Source: Candidatus Gemmiger excrementigallinarum (GTDB taxonomy: Bacteria > Bacillota > Clostridia > Oscillospirales > Ruminococcaceae). From it: 64,000 bases of DNA. The stretch is taken from assembly GCA_019116445.1 (NCBI GenBank), contig DXBP01000049.1, positions 78,860 to 142,859 on the forward strand, in the 5' to 3' direction. Below are positions 42,164 through 51,473 of the stretch, one piece after another (position 1 is the stretch's first letter; each line of letters opens with the position of its first letter). Under the pieces are notes generated by a model that saw only the letters and a program-made list of their open reading frames with translations, was not told the origin of the DNA and did no database searches. A program made the translations under genes and the position numbers.

Positions 42164-43069
42164 ATGGAAAACAAAAAACAACTGCGCAACACCCTGCTGC
42201 TGGTGTTTGCGGCGCTGCTTTGGGGCACCTCCTTTGTGGCCCAGAGCGTGGGCAGCGGTTACATGGGGCCGTACACCTTCCTGGCCGGCCGCAGCTGGCT
42301 GGCCTGTGCCTTTCTGCTGGGGCTTATGGGGGCGCGCCGGGCTGCCCAGCACCACAGGGGACAGCGCCTGCCCTTCTGGCTCCACGGCAAAACCCTGGTC
42401 ACCGGCGGCGGGTTGTGCGGTATCGTGCTGTTTACGGCCTGCGCCGCCCAGCAAATGGGCATCGGCACCACCAGCGCCGCCAAGGCCGGCTTCATGACGA
42501 CCCTGTACGTGGTGCTGGTGCCGGTGTGCGGGATTTTTCTGGGCCGTCGCCCCGGCCCCAAACTGTGGGTCTGTGTGGGGGTCAGTGTGGCGGGGCTGTA
42601 TCTGCTCTGCCTGGCCGGGCGGGACAGCCTGGCCCTGACCGGCGGCGAATGGCAGCTGCTGCTCTGCGCGGTGCTGTTCACGCTGCAGATCCTGCTGGTA
42701 AACCACTTCAGCCCCCGGCTCGACGGCGTCCAGCTCAGTTTTGCCCAGTTCTTTACCATGGCGGTGTTGTCCACCGTCTGTATGTTCCTCTTTGAACAAC
42801 CCACCCTGGCGCAGTTTGCCGGGGCGGCGGTGCCGGTGCTCTACTGCGGCATTATGTCCAGCGGCGTGGCCTACACGCTGCAGATCATCGGGCAAAGGGA
42901 ACTGGACCCCACCATCGCCAGCCTGGCCATGTGCCTGGAAAGCGTCTTCAGCGCTCTGGCCGGTTGGCTTGTGCTGGGGCAGACGCTTTCGGACTCCGAG
43001 CTGGCGGGCTGTGTGCTGATGTTTGCCGCCATCATGGTCAGCCAGCTGCCGGACAAAAAGCGCTGCTGA
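42164..43069 (+). CDS. DMT-family transporter (two EamA domains)
   Basis: 301 residues with ten membrane helices in two EamA repeats (first about 8-140, second about 160-295; WGTSFVAQS at the start, PTIASLAMCLESVFSALAGW near the end). It is a full-length drug/metabolite exporter, in contrast to the half-size member at 15751. AGGGAGGAAA precedes the start. The ABC exporter genes begin 51 nt later without a terminator, so the three may be co-transcribed. Substrate unknown. Confidence 0.9.
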   Translation: MENKKQLRNTLLLVFAALLWGTSFVAQSVGSGYMGPYTFLAGRSWLACAFLLGLMGARRAAQHHRGQRLPFWLHGKTLVTGGGLCGIVLFTACAAQQMGIGTTSAAKAGFMTTLYVVLVPVCGIFLGRRPGPKLWVCVGVSVAGLYLLCLAGRDSLALTGGEWQLLLCAVLFTLQILLVNHFSPRLDGVQLSFAQFFTMAVLSTVCMFLFEQPTLAQFAGAAVPVLYCGIMSSGVAYTLQIIGQRELDPTIASLAMCLESVFSALAGWLVLGQTLSDSELAGCVLMFAAIMVSQLPDKKRC

Positions 43070-43120
43070 CCCGCCGTTTTTGGTATAGGAAATCCGTGAA
43101 CCCAAAAGGAGGGACCGTCT

Positions 43121-44854
43121 ATGCAGGATCTTCGGCTGATCTTCCGTTACAGCAAACCTTACCGGCGCGATCTCATCGTGGCGGTGGGACTGCTCTTTCT
43201 TGAATGTGGATGCGAAATGGTCATCCCGGTACTTATGTCCACCCTTATCGACGAGGGCGTCCCCGCCCATGATATGTCCATCATCCTGCGCCAGGGCGGC
43301 CTGATGGCCCTCTGCGCGGTGCTGGCCCTCGTTACCGGCCTGCTGTACGCCCGCTTTGCCGCCCGCTATGCCAACGGCTTCGCGGCGGAACTGCGCCTGG
43401 CCGAGTATGCCGCCGTCCAGAAATTCGACTTCGCCAACCTGGACCACTTCTCCACCGCATCCCTGGTCACCCGTATGACCACCGATGCCACCGTGCTCCT
43501 CAATGCCGTCAACACCGGTTTGCGGCCGCTGGTGCGCAGCCCTCTTATGCTGTTCATGGGCCTGGGCATGGCCTTCATCCTCAGCCCGCGGCTTACCCTG
43601 GTGTTCCTGGTGGCCACGCCCATCCTGGCCGTCATGCTGGCCTGGATCGTCAGCAAGGTGGCGCCCCTCTACGGCCGCCAGCAAAGCGCCGTGGACCATC
43701 TGAACAGCCGCATCCAGGAGGGCCTTACCGCCATCCGCGTCATCAAGGCCTTTGTGCGGGGCGACTGGGAAAACCAGCAGTTCGGGGAAGTCAACGCCGA
43801 ACTCAGCGACGCCAGCACCGAAACCTTCCGCTTTGCCGTGCTCAATATGCCCTCCTTCCAGGTGGTCATGTACACCTGCATCGTCTGCATCATGTGGTTC
43901 GGCGGTAACTTTATCCTTACGGGGGATATGAGCGTGGGCCAGCTCACGGCCTTCCTCAGCTATGTGCTGCAGGTGCTCAACTCGGTCATGATGTTCTCCG
44001 GCGTGTTCCTGCAGATGACCCGGTCCCTGGCCAGCGCCCGCCGCATCCGCGAGGTGCTCACCGAACAGCCCGATCTGGCCAACGCCGAACAGCCCGTTAC
44101 CGAGATCGAAAACGGCGCCATCGACTTCGAGAATGTCAGCTTCAAATACAACGAACAGGCGGAGAAAAACGCTCTGTCCGACATTACGCTGCACATCCCG
44201 GCAGGGGCCACCGTGGGCATCATCGGCGGCACCGGTTCGGCCAAAACCACTCTGGTCCAGCTGATCCCCCGCCTGTACGACGCCACCGCCGGCACCGTCA
44301 AAGTGGGCGGCCGGGACGTGCGGGACTACGACCTGGCGGCCCTGCGGGATGCCGTGGGCATCGTGCTGCAAAAGAACCTGCTGTTCTCCGGTACCATCCG
44401 GGACAACCTGAAATGGGGCAACCCCGACGCCACCGACGACCAGCTGTGGGAAGCCTGCCGCGCGGCCCGCGCCGATGAATTCCTGAACCGGATGCCCCAG
44501 GGCCTGGACACCGACCTGGGCCAGGGCGGCGTCAATGTATCGGGCGGTCAGAAACAGCGCCTGTGCATCGCCCGCACCCTGCTCAAACATCCCAAGGTGC
44601 TGATTTTTGATGACTCCACCAGCGCCGTGGACACCGCCACCGAATCCGGCATCCGCCACGCCCTGGCGGAACTCACCGATGTGACCAAACTCATCATCGC
44701 CCAGCGCATCAGTTCGGTGCAGAGCGCCGACCTCATCGTCATCCTGGACGACGGCAGGCTCCACGCCGTGGGTACCCACGCCGACCTGCTGGCCCACGAT
44801 ACCATTTATCAGGAAATCTACCAATCGCAGCGGAAAGGGGGCGACGCACAATGA
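43121..44854 (+). CDS. ABC exporter half-transporter, subunit with degenerate ATPase site
   Basis: 577 residues: type-1 exporter membrane domain with six helices (about 1-310), then a nucleotide-binding domain (about 335-577). The Walker A is GGTGSAKTT and the signature NVSGGQKQRL is intact. The Walker B ends LIFDDSTSAVD, so the catalytic Glu is replaced by Asp. That is the mark of the degenerate partner in heterodimeric exporters of the BmrC/BmrD or TM287/288 kind. AAAAGGAGGGACC precedes the start. It overlaps the next gene by 4 nt. Probably exports drugs or lipids; not provable here. Confidence 0.92.
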   Translation: MQDLRLIFRYSKPYRRDLIVAVGLLFLECGCEMVIPVLMSTLIDEGVPAHDMSIILRQGGLMALCAVLALVTGLLYARFAARYANGFAAELRLAEYAAVQKFDFANLDHFSTASLVTRMTTDATVLLNAVNTGLRPLVRSPLMLFMGLGMAFILSPRLTLVFLVATPILAVMLAWIVSKVAPLYGRQQSAVDHLNSRIQEGLTAIRVIKAFVRGDWENQQFGEVNAELSDASTETFRFAVLNMPSFQVVMYTCIVCIMWFGGNFILTGDMSVGQLTAFLSYVLQVLNSVMMFSGVFLQMTRSLASARRIREVLTEQPDLANAEQPVTEIENGAIDFENVSFKYNEQAEKNALSDITLHIPAGATVGIIGGTGSAKTTLVQLIPRLYDATAGTVKVGGRDVRDYDLAALRDAVGIVLQKNLLFSGTIRDNLKWGNPDATDDQLWEACRAARADEFLNRMPQGLDTDLGQGGVNVSGGQKQRLCIARTLLKHPKVLIFDDSTSAVDTATESGIRHALAELTDVTKLIIAQRISSVQSADLIVILDDGRLHAVGTHADLLAHDTIYQEIYQSQRKGGDAQ

Positions 44855-46713
44855 TGCGAGTTACCGGCGGGCGCCGCCCGCAGAACCTGGGGCATACCCT
44901 CCGCTGCCTGGGCGGCTATCTCAAACATCACCGTATCATGCTGGCCCTGGTGGCGGTGCTGGCTTCCCTCAGCGCCATTGCCTCCCTGATAGGCACCTAC
45001 ATGATCCGCCCCGTGGTCAACGGTTTGCTGGAAAACGGCAGCCTGACCTACCTGGCCGCCGGTGTGGGTCTGACGGCGGTGGTCTACATCGTCGGCGCTC
45101 TCTGCACCCTGGGCTACAGCCAGATCATGGTCCGCGCCGCCCAGAAAATTCTGCGGGAGATTCGCCGCGACCTCTTTGCCCATTTGCAGACGCTGCCGCT
45201 GCAGTTCTTCGATACCCACCGCAAAGGCGACCTCATGAGCCTGTTCACCAACGACGTGGATACCGTATCCGACGCGCTGAACAACAGCTTTGCCCTGGTC
45301 ATCCAGACCTTCATCCAGGTGGCGGGCACCCTGATTCTGCTGTTTGTGCTCAACTGGCAGCTGTCGCTGCTCATTGTGGTGGGCTACGCTGCCATGTTCT
45401 GGTATATCAACTTCAGCACCCGGCACAGCCGCGTCTACTATGCCAAGCAGCAGGGCTGCCTGGGTGAGCTGGACGCCTATATCGAGGAGATGATCGCCGG
45501 GCAGAAGGTCATTAAGGTGTTCAACCATCAGGATGCCGACCTGGCCGGCTTTGCCGAACGCAACGAAAAACTGCGCAAGGCCGGTACCGGCGCCCAGAGC
45601 TACGCCGCCACCATGATCCCGGCGGTGGTCAGTATCGGCTATATCAACTACGCGGTCATCGCGGTGCTGGGTGGTCTTATGGTCATGAAAGGCTGGACCG
45701 ACCTGGGCAGCCTGGCCAGCTATCTGGTCTTTGTGCGCCAGACCACCATGCCCATCAACCAGTTCACCCAGCAGGGCAACTTCCTGCTGGCCGCGCTGGC
45801 CGGTGCCGAGCGCATCTTTGCCACCATGGAGGAGGACCCGGAAGTGGACGAGGGTACCGTGGACCTTGTCACGGTGCGGCAAGGCCCCGACGGTACCCTC
45901 ACCGAGTGCGCCCAAGGGGAAACCACCGGCCGCTGGGCCTGGTGTGACCGCAGCCGTCCCGGGGTGCCGTTCCAGCCGCTGGAAGGGGATGTGCGGTTCC
46001 ATAATGTGGACTTCGGCTATGTGAAAGGTCAGAAGATTCTGCAGGGGCTGTCCCTTTACGCCAAGCCCGGCCAGAAGATCGCTTTTGTCGGCTCCACCGG
46101 CGCAGGCAAGACCACCATCACCAACCTTATCAACCGCTTTTATGATGTCACGGCGGGCTCCATCACCTACGACGGCATCGATGTGCGGCTTATCCGCAAG
46201 GATGCCTTGCGCCGCAGCCTGGGCATCGTGCTGCAGGACACCCATCTGTTTACCGGTACCGTGGCGGACAACATCCGCTTCGGCAAGCTGGATGCCACGC
46301 AGCAGGAGATCGAGGAAGCCGCCAAAATTGCCAACGCCGACTCCTTCATCCGCCGTCTGCCCCAGGGCTATGATACCATGGTCACCGCCGACGGCGCCAA
46401 CCTCAGCCAGGGCCAGCGCCAGCTGCTGGCCATTGCCCGGGCAGCCGTGGCGGACCCGCCGGTGCTGATCCTGGACGAAGCCACCTCCAGCATCGATACC
46501 CGCACCGAAGCGCTGATCGAAAAGGGTATGGACCGCCTGATGGAAGGCCGCACGGTGTTCGTCATTGCCCACCGGCTTTCCACGGTGCGCAACGCCGATG
46601 CCATCATCGTGCTGGAGCACGGCCACATTGTGGAGCGCGGCACCCACGAGGAACTGCTGGCCCACAAGGGCGAGTACTACCAGCTGTATAACGGTATGTT
46701 TGAACTGTCCTGA
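44851..46713 (+). CDS. ABC exporter half-transporter, catalytic subunit
   Basis: 620 residues: membrane domain (about 1-335), an insertion of about 45 residues before the ATPase (TVRQGPDGTLTECAQGETTG), then the nucleotide-binding domain (about 380-620). It has a canonical Walker A (GSTGAGKTT), signature (NLSQGQRQLL), Walker B (LILDEATSSID) and switch His (IAHRLS). With the preceding gene it forms one heterodimeric exporter with one consensus and one weak ATP site. The insertion is typical of the TM288 side. ATGA overlap with the partner. Confidence 0.93.
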   Translation: MMRVTGGRRPQNLGHTLRCLGGYLKHHRIMLALVAVLASLSAIASLIGTYMIRPVVNGLLENGSLTYLAAGVGLTAVVYIVGALCTLGYSQIMVRAAQKILREIRRDLFAHLQTLPLQFFDTHRKGDLMSLFTNDVDTVSDALNNSFALVIQTFIQVAGTLILLFVLNWQLSLLIVVGYAAMFWYINFSTRHSRVYYAKQQGCLGELDAYIEEMIAGQKVIKVFNHQDADLAGFAERNEKLRKAGTGAQSYAATMIPAVVSIGYINYAVIAVLGGLMVMKGWTDLGSLASYLVFVRQTTMPINQFTQQGNFLLAALAGAERIFATMEEDPEVDEGTVDLVTVRQGPDGTLTECAQGETTGRWAWCDRSRPGVPFQPLEGDVRFHNVDFGYVKGQKILQGLSLYAKPGQKIAFVGSTGAGKTTITNLINRFYDVTAGSITYDGIDVRLIRKDALRRSLGIVLQDTHLFTGTVADNIRFGKLDATQQEIEEAAKIANADSFIRRLPQGYDTMVTADGANLSQGQRQLLAIARAAVADPPVLILDEATSSIDTRTEALIEKGMDRLMEGRTVFVIAHRLSTVRNADAIIVLEHGHIVERGTHEELLAHKGEYYQLYNGMFELS

Positions 46714-46771
46714 CCGCAGGCTGCGGCCGGGCCGGCCCTGTGAAATACAAAAAGTTTTTTGTGCAAACCTC

Positions 46772-46800
46772 TTGACAGGCACCCCGCCTTGTGCTATTAT
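46772..46800 (+). promoter_or_regulatory. Promoter of the initiator tRNA gene
   Basis: TTGACA (46772-46777), 17-nt spacer, TATTAT (46795-46800), 33 nt before the tRNA. Confidence 0.8.
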
Positions 46801-46833
46801 AATCTAGCACCCCAACGCGGGATGCCTGAATAT

Positions 46834-46909
<76 letters not shown>

Positions 46910-46916
46910 ATGAAAA

Positions 46917-46946
46917 ACAGCCGTCCATTTCGGACGGCTGTTTTTT
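46917..46946 (+). terminator. Terminator after the initiator tRNA
   Basis: ACAGCCGTCC / GGACGGCTGT stem followed by TTTTTT. Confidence 0.9.
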
Positions 46947-47186
46947 ATTGCCTGAGGTAGGGTTTGAACCACGGCTTTGGAATGTGAGACCGGTGAGCGG
47001 AGCTCGTGGGGCAAAAAATCCGACCGCCGCCAGCGGCGGGTGCAGGGAGGATTTTTTGGCGCAGCGGTCGACAAGGGTGAGGCGGCACCGTCCGCCGAAG
47101 GTCGAGCCGGGCACCGCAAGAGGGAGCGGGCCTGCCCTTCTTCAGTGGCAACCTGAAAGCATTTTGGCACCACCCCCGCAACCACT

Positions 47187-47229
47187 AAAAGAGCGTTGAA
47201 ACGCAAAGTTTCAACGCTCTTTTCTTTTT
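47187..47229 (+). terminator. Terminator next to the duplicated tRNA end
   Basis: 15-bp perfect stem AAAAGAGCGTTGAAA / TTTCAACGCTCTTTT followed by CTTTTT. No functional gene precedes it; it may be the original terminator of the tRNA. Confidence 0.85.
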
Positions 47230-47350
47230 GATTGTTTGCAAAAATGCAAGTTTGTCCGTGGAGGGCCCGTTTCTAAAAGTTTTAATGCCCTCAAGCAAAC
47301 CGGCGTTTTGTAACTCTTGTTTGATTGATATATTTGCCAATTCTGTTGTA

Positions 47351-47566
47351 TTAAAACAAATGGAACAAATCAGCAAAGAGTTTTTTGAAAACACACACTT
47401 TATCATACTCATACACATAAACCTCTGCTAGTAACAACGCTTCTTTTACTGATTTGAAATTGCTTTTCCAGTATTCGGCGGGGATAAAATTATGTGCCTT
47501 TATATTTGTATCCAACCATATATCTGCAACTTTATTTATATCATCCCTTTGAAATTCTCTAATCAT
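47351..47566 (-). pseudogene. GNAT acetyltransferase, N-terminal fragment
   Basis: The 71-residue frame begins MIREFQRDDINKVADIWL and continues AHNFIPAEYW, the typical start of a GNAT-family N-acetyltransferase of about 150 residues. After about residue 55 the similarity stops and the acetyl-CoA-binding part is missing. The DNA is clearly AT-richer than the core. It is a broken gene, probably left from a mobile element. Confidence 0.65.
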
Positions 47567-47578
47567 AACGGTGACTCT

Positions 47579-47791
47579 CTATAAACTTGAATTGATTGTT
47601 TTTAGGCCTCTATCAAGCTCAATCCTTTCGTCGGTCAGACGCCCGGTTTCCTTGATTGCAGAATCATAGCCTGTGAGGGCGGCGAAGGGCGCGAACTGCG
47701 CTGCTCGATCTGACATCGGAATCTGTGGTCGCGTCTTGGAGACGTGGTGAGGAAGAGACAGGATCTCATCGTATTTGTTGCTCGTACGCAT
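47579..47791 (-). pseudogene. YolD-like protein, C-terminally truncated
   Basis: 70 residues with the block DRAAQFAPFAALTGYDSAI and LTDERIELD, characteristic of small YolD-like proteins encoded with Y-family polymerases on integrative elements of Clostridia. Full-length members have about 110-120 residues, and this one stops right after the conserved block. No polymerase gene is adjacent. A remnant of an integrated element is the best reading. Confidence 0.65.
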
Positions 47792-48176
47792 TTTGCATCT
47801 CCCTTCCAGATAACCGGGGATTTATTCCTTATTCATCTCTTCGTTGTTGGGATTCTGATATGCGTGGTTCTCCACATATACCATCATGCGGTTATACAGG
47901 GGGATATTTTGTTTATATACTTTTGCAAACGACGAACTCAGCGGTAAATCTCTCCCCTGCCCTACAGAGCGGTTTGCATTTGGTGCCGGGTGGGAGTGCC
48001 CTCGATGTCAACCGGGAGTCTCGGTGGCCATGGTCTCGCCGATCGGCAGTACTGTTTTCATCTGCGTTCCTCCGTAACCGGGCATGCCCGATTTTATAAG
48101 ATAATTGTCGTTTTTTCGATGTCGTGGTATACTGATAGAAAACGCACCGGAAATCTGAAAGAAAGGAAAAATTATC
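47792..48176. other. Decayed sequence and rpoN promoter region
   Basis: 385 nt. Short minus-strand frames (for example around 47,913-48,080) look like pieces of a decayed element gene but cannot be named. At the right end lies the rpoN promoter. No intact gene is seen. Confidence 0.5.
48105..48133 (+). promoter_or_regulatory. Promoter of rpoN
   Basis: TTGTCG (48105-48110), 17-nt spacer, TATACT (48128-48133) preceded by TGG (extended -10). Confidence 0.7.
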
Positions 48177-49469
48177 ATGCCGACACAAGAATTACAACAG
48201 CGGCAAATCTTATCACAGCAGCAACTGCAAGCCTTGAACATCCTGTCCCTGGACGGTGCCGCCCTGGACGAGATGCTGAAAAAAGAGGAGATCGACAATC
48301 CCCTGTTCGACCTGGACAAGATCCATGGCACGGTCGAGCGGCCCATCAGCGTGCAGACGCCGGATAAGGAGGGCAACCTGTCGGAGCGGGCTGCCCCGGA
48401 TAAAACGGCGCAGGACCTGTACCTGTTTTTGGAGAGTCAGCTCCCCGACAATGCCACGAAAGCCGAGCGCGGCGTCTTTCGCCATATGGTGGAGTTCCTT
48501 GAACCCGGCACTGGCCTGCTGCCCGAAACCGTGGAAGAGGTGGCTGAGATTTTGGCTGCACCCTTGTATGTGGTCGAGCGCTGTCTGTCCTGGCTGCACC
48601 AGATGGAGCCTGCCGGTGTGGGCGCGGCCACGACCTCGGAAAGTCTGGTGCTGCAGGCATTCCACAAGGGGGTGACAGACCAGACGCTGCTGGGCATCCT
48701 GTTCGATCATCTGGAGGATGTAGCCGCCAAGCGCTACCGCACCATCATGCGGGCCTACGGCCTGACGATGGAGGAAGTGCAGCACTATGTCTCACTGATC
48801 CGCACGCTGGAGCCGTACCCGACGGCAGCCTTTGGCGGCGGTGAGAGCGCTGGTTTCATTGTGCCAGATTTGGAGTTCTATTGCAAAGACGGCCAGTGGG
48901 GTGTGCGCGTGCAGGACCGCTGGAGCAGCGGCGTGCCCTACAGCAGCTACTACGACCTGTCCGGCACGGACGCAACGCCGGAGCTGCGCACCTATTTGCA
49001 GGAGCAGCACCGCCACGCGGATTACATCGTGCAGTGTGTGGAGAAGCGCCGCAGCACCCTGCAGCAGCTTGGTCAGCTGATCTTGAACACCCAGCTTGCC
49101 TTTTTAGCCGAAGGCCAGCCCCTGCACACCCTGACGGCTGATATGCTGGCCGAGCAGATGGGCGTCAATCCGTCCACCGTCAGCCGCGCCATAAAGGGAA
49201 AATATGTCAAAACACCCACCAAGGTCTATCCCCTCTCCTACTTCCTGACAAGGGCAGGCAACCGCAGCGGGGACGCTGCACCGGACAGCCGCAGCGAGGT
49301 TCTGGCCGCCCTGCATAAACTGCTGCAGGAGGAAGATCCCGTCCATCCTCTCTCTGACGCACAGTTGGCGGATCAGCTGACGGCCCAGGGCATTACCACC
49401 ACCCGACGCACCGTGGCCAAGTATCGGCTGCTGCTGGGCATCCCCGGCGCGTTTGAGCGCAAGCAGTGA
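48177..49469 (+). CDS. rpoN: RNA polymerase sigma-54 factor
   Basis: 430 residues. Region I is Gln/Leu-rich (QELQQRQILSQQQLQALNIL, residues 4-23) for activator contact. The core-binding region lies at about 70-240 (EPAGVGAATTSESL). The DNA-binding part at about 320-430 ends with the RpoN box (TRRTVAKYR) that reads the -24 element. It is slightly shorter than the 450-480 residues usual in Firmicutes. AAAGGAAAAATTATC precedes the start. The gene converges on the sugar-acid operon, which has a consensus sigma-54 promoter and activator. Confidence 0.95.
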   Translation: MPTQELQQRQILSQQQLQALNILSLDGAALDEMLKKEEIDNPLFDLDKIHGTVERPISVQTPDKEGNLSERAAPDKTAQDLYLFLESQLPDNATKAERGVFRHMVEFLEPGTGLLPETVEEVAEILAAPLYVVERCLSWLHQMEPAGVGAATTSESLVLQAFHKGVTDQTLLGILFDHLEDVAAKRYRTIMRAYGLTMEEVQHYVSLIRTLEPYPTAAFGGGESAGFIVPDLEFYCKDGQWGVRVQDRWSSGVPYSSYYDLSGTDATPELRTYLQEQHRHADYIVQCVEKRRSTLQQLGQLILNTQLAFLAEGQPLHTLTADMLAEQMGVNPSTVSRAIKGKYVKTPTKVYPLSYFLTRAGNRSGDAAPDSRSEVLAALHKLLQEEDPVHPLSDAQLADQLTAQGITTTRRTVAKYRLLLGIPGAFERKQ

Positions 49470-49498
49470 CCGCCAGCTTTGACTAAATACTTACAAAA

Positions 49499-49544
49499 GA
49501 ATCGCCGATCAGAGCCTCATAGGTTCCGATCGGCGATTTTTATG
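49499..49544. terminator. Bidirectional terminator between rpoN and the sugar-acid operon
   Basis: AATCGCCGATC / GATCGGCGATT stem with TTTTAT on the plus strand and TTCTTTTG on the minus strand. Confidence 0.85.
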
Positions 49545-49570
49545 AAGGATGCTTTTACGGTAATGGAAAA

Positions 49571-50200
49571 TCAGTTGCGGCCGATGCGGCTGACCAGGTC
49601 ACGGACATAGGCCTCGCATGTCTCCCAGTCGTTGGCAGCCACGGCGTCCTTGGGCATCAGGCTGCTGGCCAGACCTACGCTCAGGTAGCCGGCGTCAAAG
49701 AACTGGCGGATATTCTGCGGGTTCACACCGCCAATGGCCATGTAGTGGGTATCGTCGAAGGGACCCTTCAGGTCCTTCAGATAGCTCATCGGCATGCTGC
49801 CAGCAGGGAAAAGCTTCATGGTCTTAAAGCCATACTCCAGGCTGACGGCCACATCGGTGGGGGTCAGCACGCCGGGCAGTAGGGCAATATCGTTCTTGGC
49901 GCAGTACTCCAGCACGTCCACAGGGGTGCCGGGTGTCAGCAGAAATTGGGCACCGGCGTCCACTGCGGTGCGGCAGCGCTCGGTGGTGATGGCCGTGCCG
50001 CCGCCTACCAGGCAGCGGTCACCAAAGTGCTTGCGCAGCATGGTGATCTGCTCCAGCGCGTGGGGGCTGTTGAGGGCCACCTCAAAGAACGCTACGCCGC
50101 CGCGCACAGCGGCATCGGCATAGTCGATGGTTTTTTCCAGCGGGACATTGCGTAGGATGCCCAGCAGCGGGTGCTCTGCGGTAATTGCATACATATCCAT
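49571..50200 (-). CDS. KDPG/KDPGal-type aldolase (Eda/DgoA family)
   Basis: 209 residues, class-I aldolase. The catalytic Glu lies in FFEVALNS (about 39) and GGGTAITTE follows. The Schiff-base Lys is in TMKLFPAGSMP (about 133). The reaction splits 2-keto-3-deoxy-6-phospho-gluconate or -galactonate into pyruvate and glyceraldehyde-3-phosphate. It is the last gene of the operon, 24 nt after the dehydratase. Pairing with a galactonate-type dehydratase favours the galacto-form, but the stereochemistry cannot be read here. Confidence 0.92.
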   Translation of the reverse strand: MDMYAITAEHPLLGILRNVPLEKTIDYADAAVRGGVAFFEVALNSPHALEQITMLRKHFGDRCLVGGGTAITTERCRTAVDAGAQFLLTPGTPVDVLEYCAKNDIALLPGVLTPTDVAVSLEYGFKTMKLFPAGSMPMSYLKDLKGPFDDTHYMAIGGVNPQNIRQFFDAGYLSVGLASSLMPKDAVAANDWETCEAYVRDLVSRIGRN

Positions 50201-50224
50201 AATGGTATTTCCTTTCCGGTCTGC

Positions 50225-51370
50225 TTACCACTCGGCCATGGTGCCGTCGTAGTTACGCCACTTGGGGTTGGTCCAATGCAGGCCCTCGGCGGAAACTTCC
50301 TTGACGAGGTCCTCGTCGATCTCCAGGCCCAGGCCGGGCTTGGTGGGTACATCCACATAGCCATCCTTGTACTGGAAGATGTCCTTATTCTTGACGAAGT
50401 CCAGCAGGTCAAAGCCCTTATTGTAGTGGATGCCCAAGCTCTGCTCCTGGATAAAGACGTTGGGAGAGCAAACATCCACCTGCAATGTAGCGGCCAGCGC
50501 AATGGGGCCGTAGGGCGCGTGGGGCGCGGCAGCCATATCAAAGGCCTCAGCCATGGCGACGATTTTTTTGGTCTCCAGGATGCCGCCGACCAGGGCAACG
50601 TCAGGCTGGATGATGTCGATGGCACCCTCACGGAAGAGGTTCTTGTACTGCCAGCGGCTGACCAGACGCTCGCCGGTAGCCAGCGGGGTGGAGACCTGGT
50701 TGGCGACCTCGCGGAAGCCTTCCTCGTTCTCGGGCAGGACAACTTCCTCCATGAACATCAGCTTGTAGGGCTCCAGTTCATGGGCCAGCACCTTGGCCAT
50801 CGGCTTGTGCACACGGCCGTGGAAGTCGACAGCGATGCCGAAATCATTGCCACAGGCCTCGCGGATGGAGGCAACGCGGTCCACAACAGCCTGGATCTTC
50901 GCAAAGGAGTCAATGTAGTGCAGCTCCTCGGTAGCGTTCATTTTGACAGCGTCAAAACCCATGGCACGGCGCTCCAGCGCGGCCTTGGCCACGTCGTCGG
51001 GACGGTCACCTCCGATCCAGGAGTAGACCTTGATGCGGTCGCGGGCCTTGCCACCCAGGAACTCATACACGGGCACGCCAAAAGCCTTGCCCTTGATGTC
51101 CCACAGGGCCATCTCCATGCCGGAGACGATGGTGCCGTTGATAGGGCCGCCGCGGAAGAAGGACTTGTACATCTCCTGCCACAGGCGCTCGATCTCGAAC
51201 GGGTCACGGCCAAGCAGATACTCGCCCATTTCCTTGGCACCTGCCACGACGGTTTCGGTCTTGGTGCCGGAGATCATCTCTCCCCAGCCCTCGATGCCTT
51301 CATCGGTGGTGATCTTAACAAAGATCCAGCGGGGTTTGACCTCATATACGGTAATACCGGAAATTTTCAT
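50225..51370 (-). CDS. dgoD: Galactonate-type dehydratase (enolase superfamily)
   Basis: 381 residues, mandelate-racemase/enolase superfamily. Metal ligands are seen in VDFHGR (Asp, about 183), FMEEVV (Glu, about 209) and TGERLV (Glu, about 235). The general acid/base pair of the GalD family is the His two residues after that Asp and the His in APHAPYGPIAL (about 285). It removes water from an aldonate to give a 2-keto-3-deoxy acid. In this PTS context the true substrate may be a 6-phospho-aldonate. GAGGAGGTTTCCCA precedes the start. Confidence 0.9.
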   Translation of the reverse strand: MKISGITVYEVKPRWIFVKITTDEGIEGWGEMISGTKTETVVAGAKEMGEYLLGRDPFEIERLWQEMYKSFFRGGPINGTIVSGMEMALWDIKGKAFGVPVYEFLGGKARDRIKVYSWIGGDRPDDVAKAALERRAMGFDAVKMNATEELHYIDSFAKIQAVVDRVASIREACGNDFGIAVDFHGRVHKPMAKVLAHELEPYKLMFMEEVVLPENEEGFREVANQVSTPLATGERLVSRWQYKNLFREGAIDIIQPDVALVGGILETKKIVAMAEAFDMAAAPHAPYGPIALAATLQVDVCSPNVFIQEQSLGIHYNKGFDLLDFVKNKDIFQYKDGYVDVPTKPGLGLEIDEDLVKEVSAEGLHWTNPKWRNYDGTMAEW

Positions 51371-51473
51371 TGGGAAACCTCCTCGTACATACAGTGCAAA
51401 GGGGCAGCCGCAGACGTTTCACGGCCTACAAAACTGCCCTTTGCACTATCTTGAAATTCGTTAGCGGAATTGC

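Larger units (their letters stand above)
46910..47350. other. Scar region after the tRNA with duplicated tRNA 3' end
   Basis: No supported gene. The last 11 nt of the tRNA (CCCCGCAACCA, 46899-46909) recur at 47174-47184, again followed within a few bases by a terminator hairpin (47187-47229). Between them lies a hairpin AAAAAATCC / GGATTTTTT (about 47016-47060). A stretch near 46951-46970 looks like the 3' end of a tRNA on the other strand but does not fold. The rest shows nothing. Confidence 0.55.

Noticed and set aside
41420-44851. 1,143-codon minus-strand open frame opposite the lipoprotein, DMT and ABC genes
   Set aside because: It spans three well-supported genes, a terminator and a promoter on the opposite strand; its amino-acid make-up is that of antisense GC-rich DNA.
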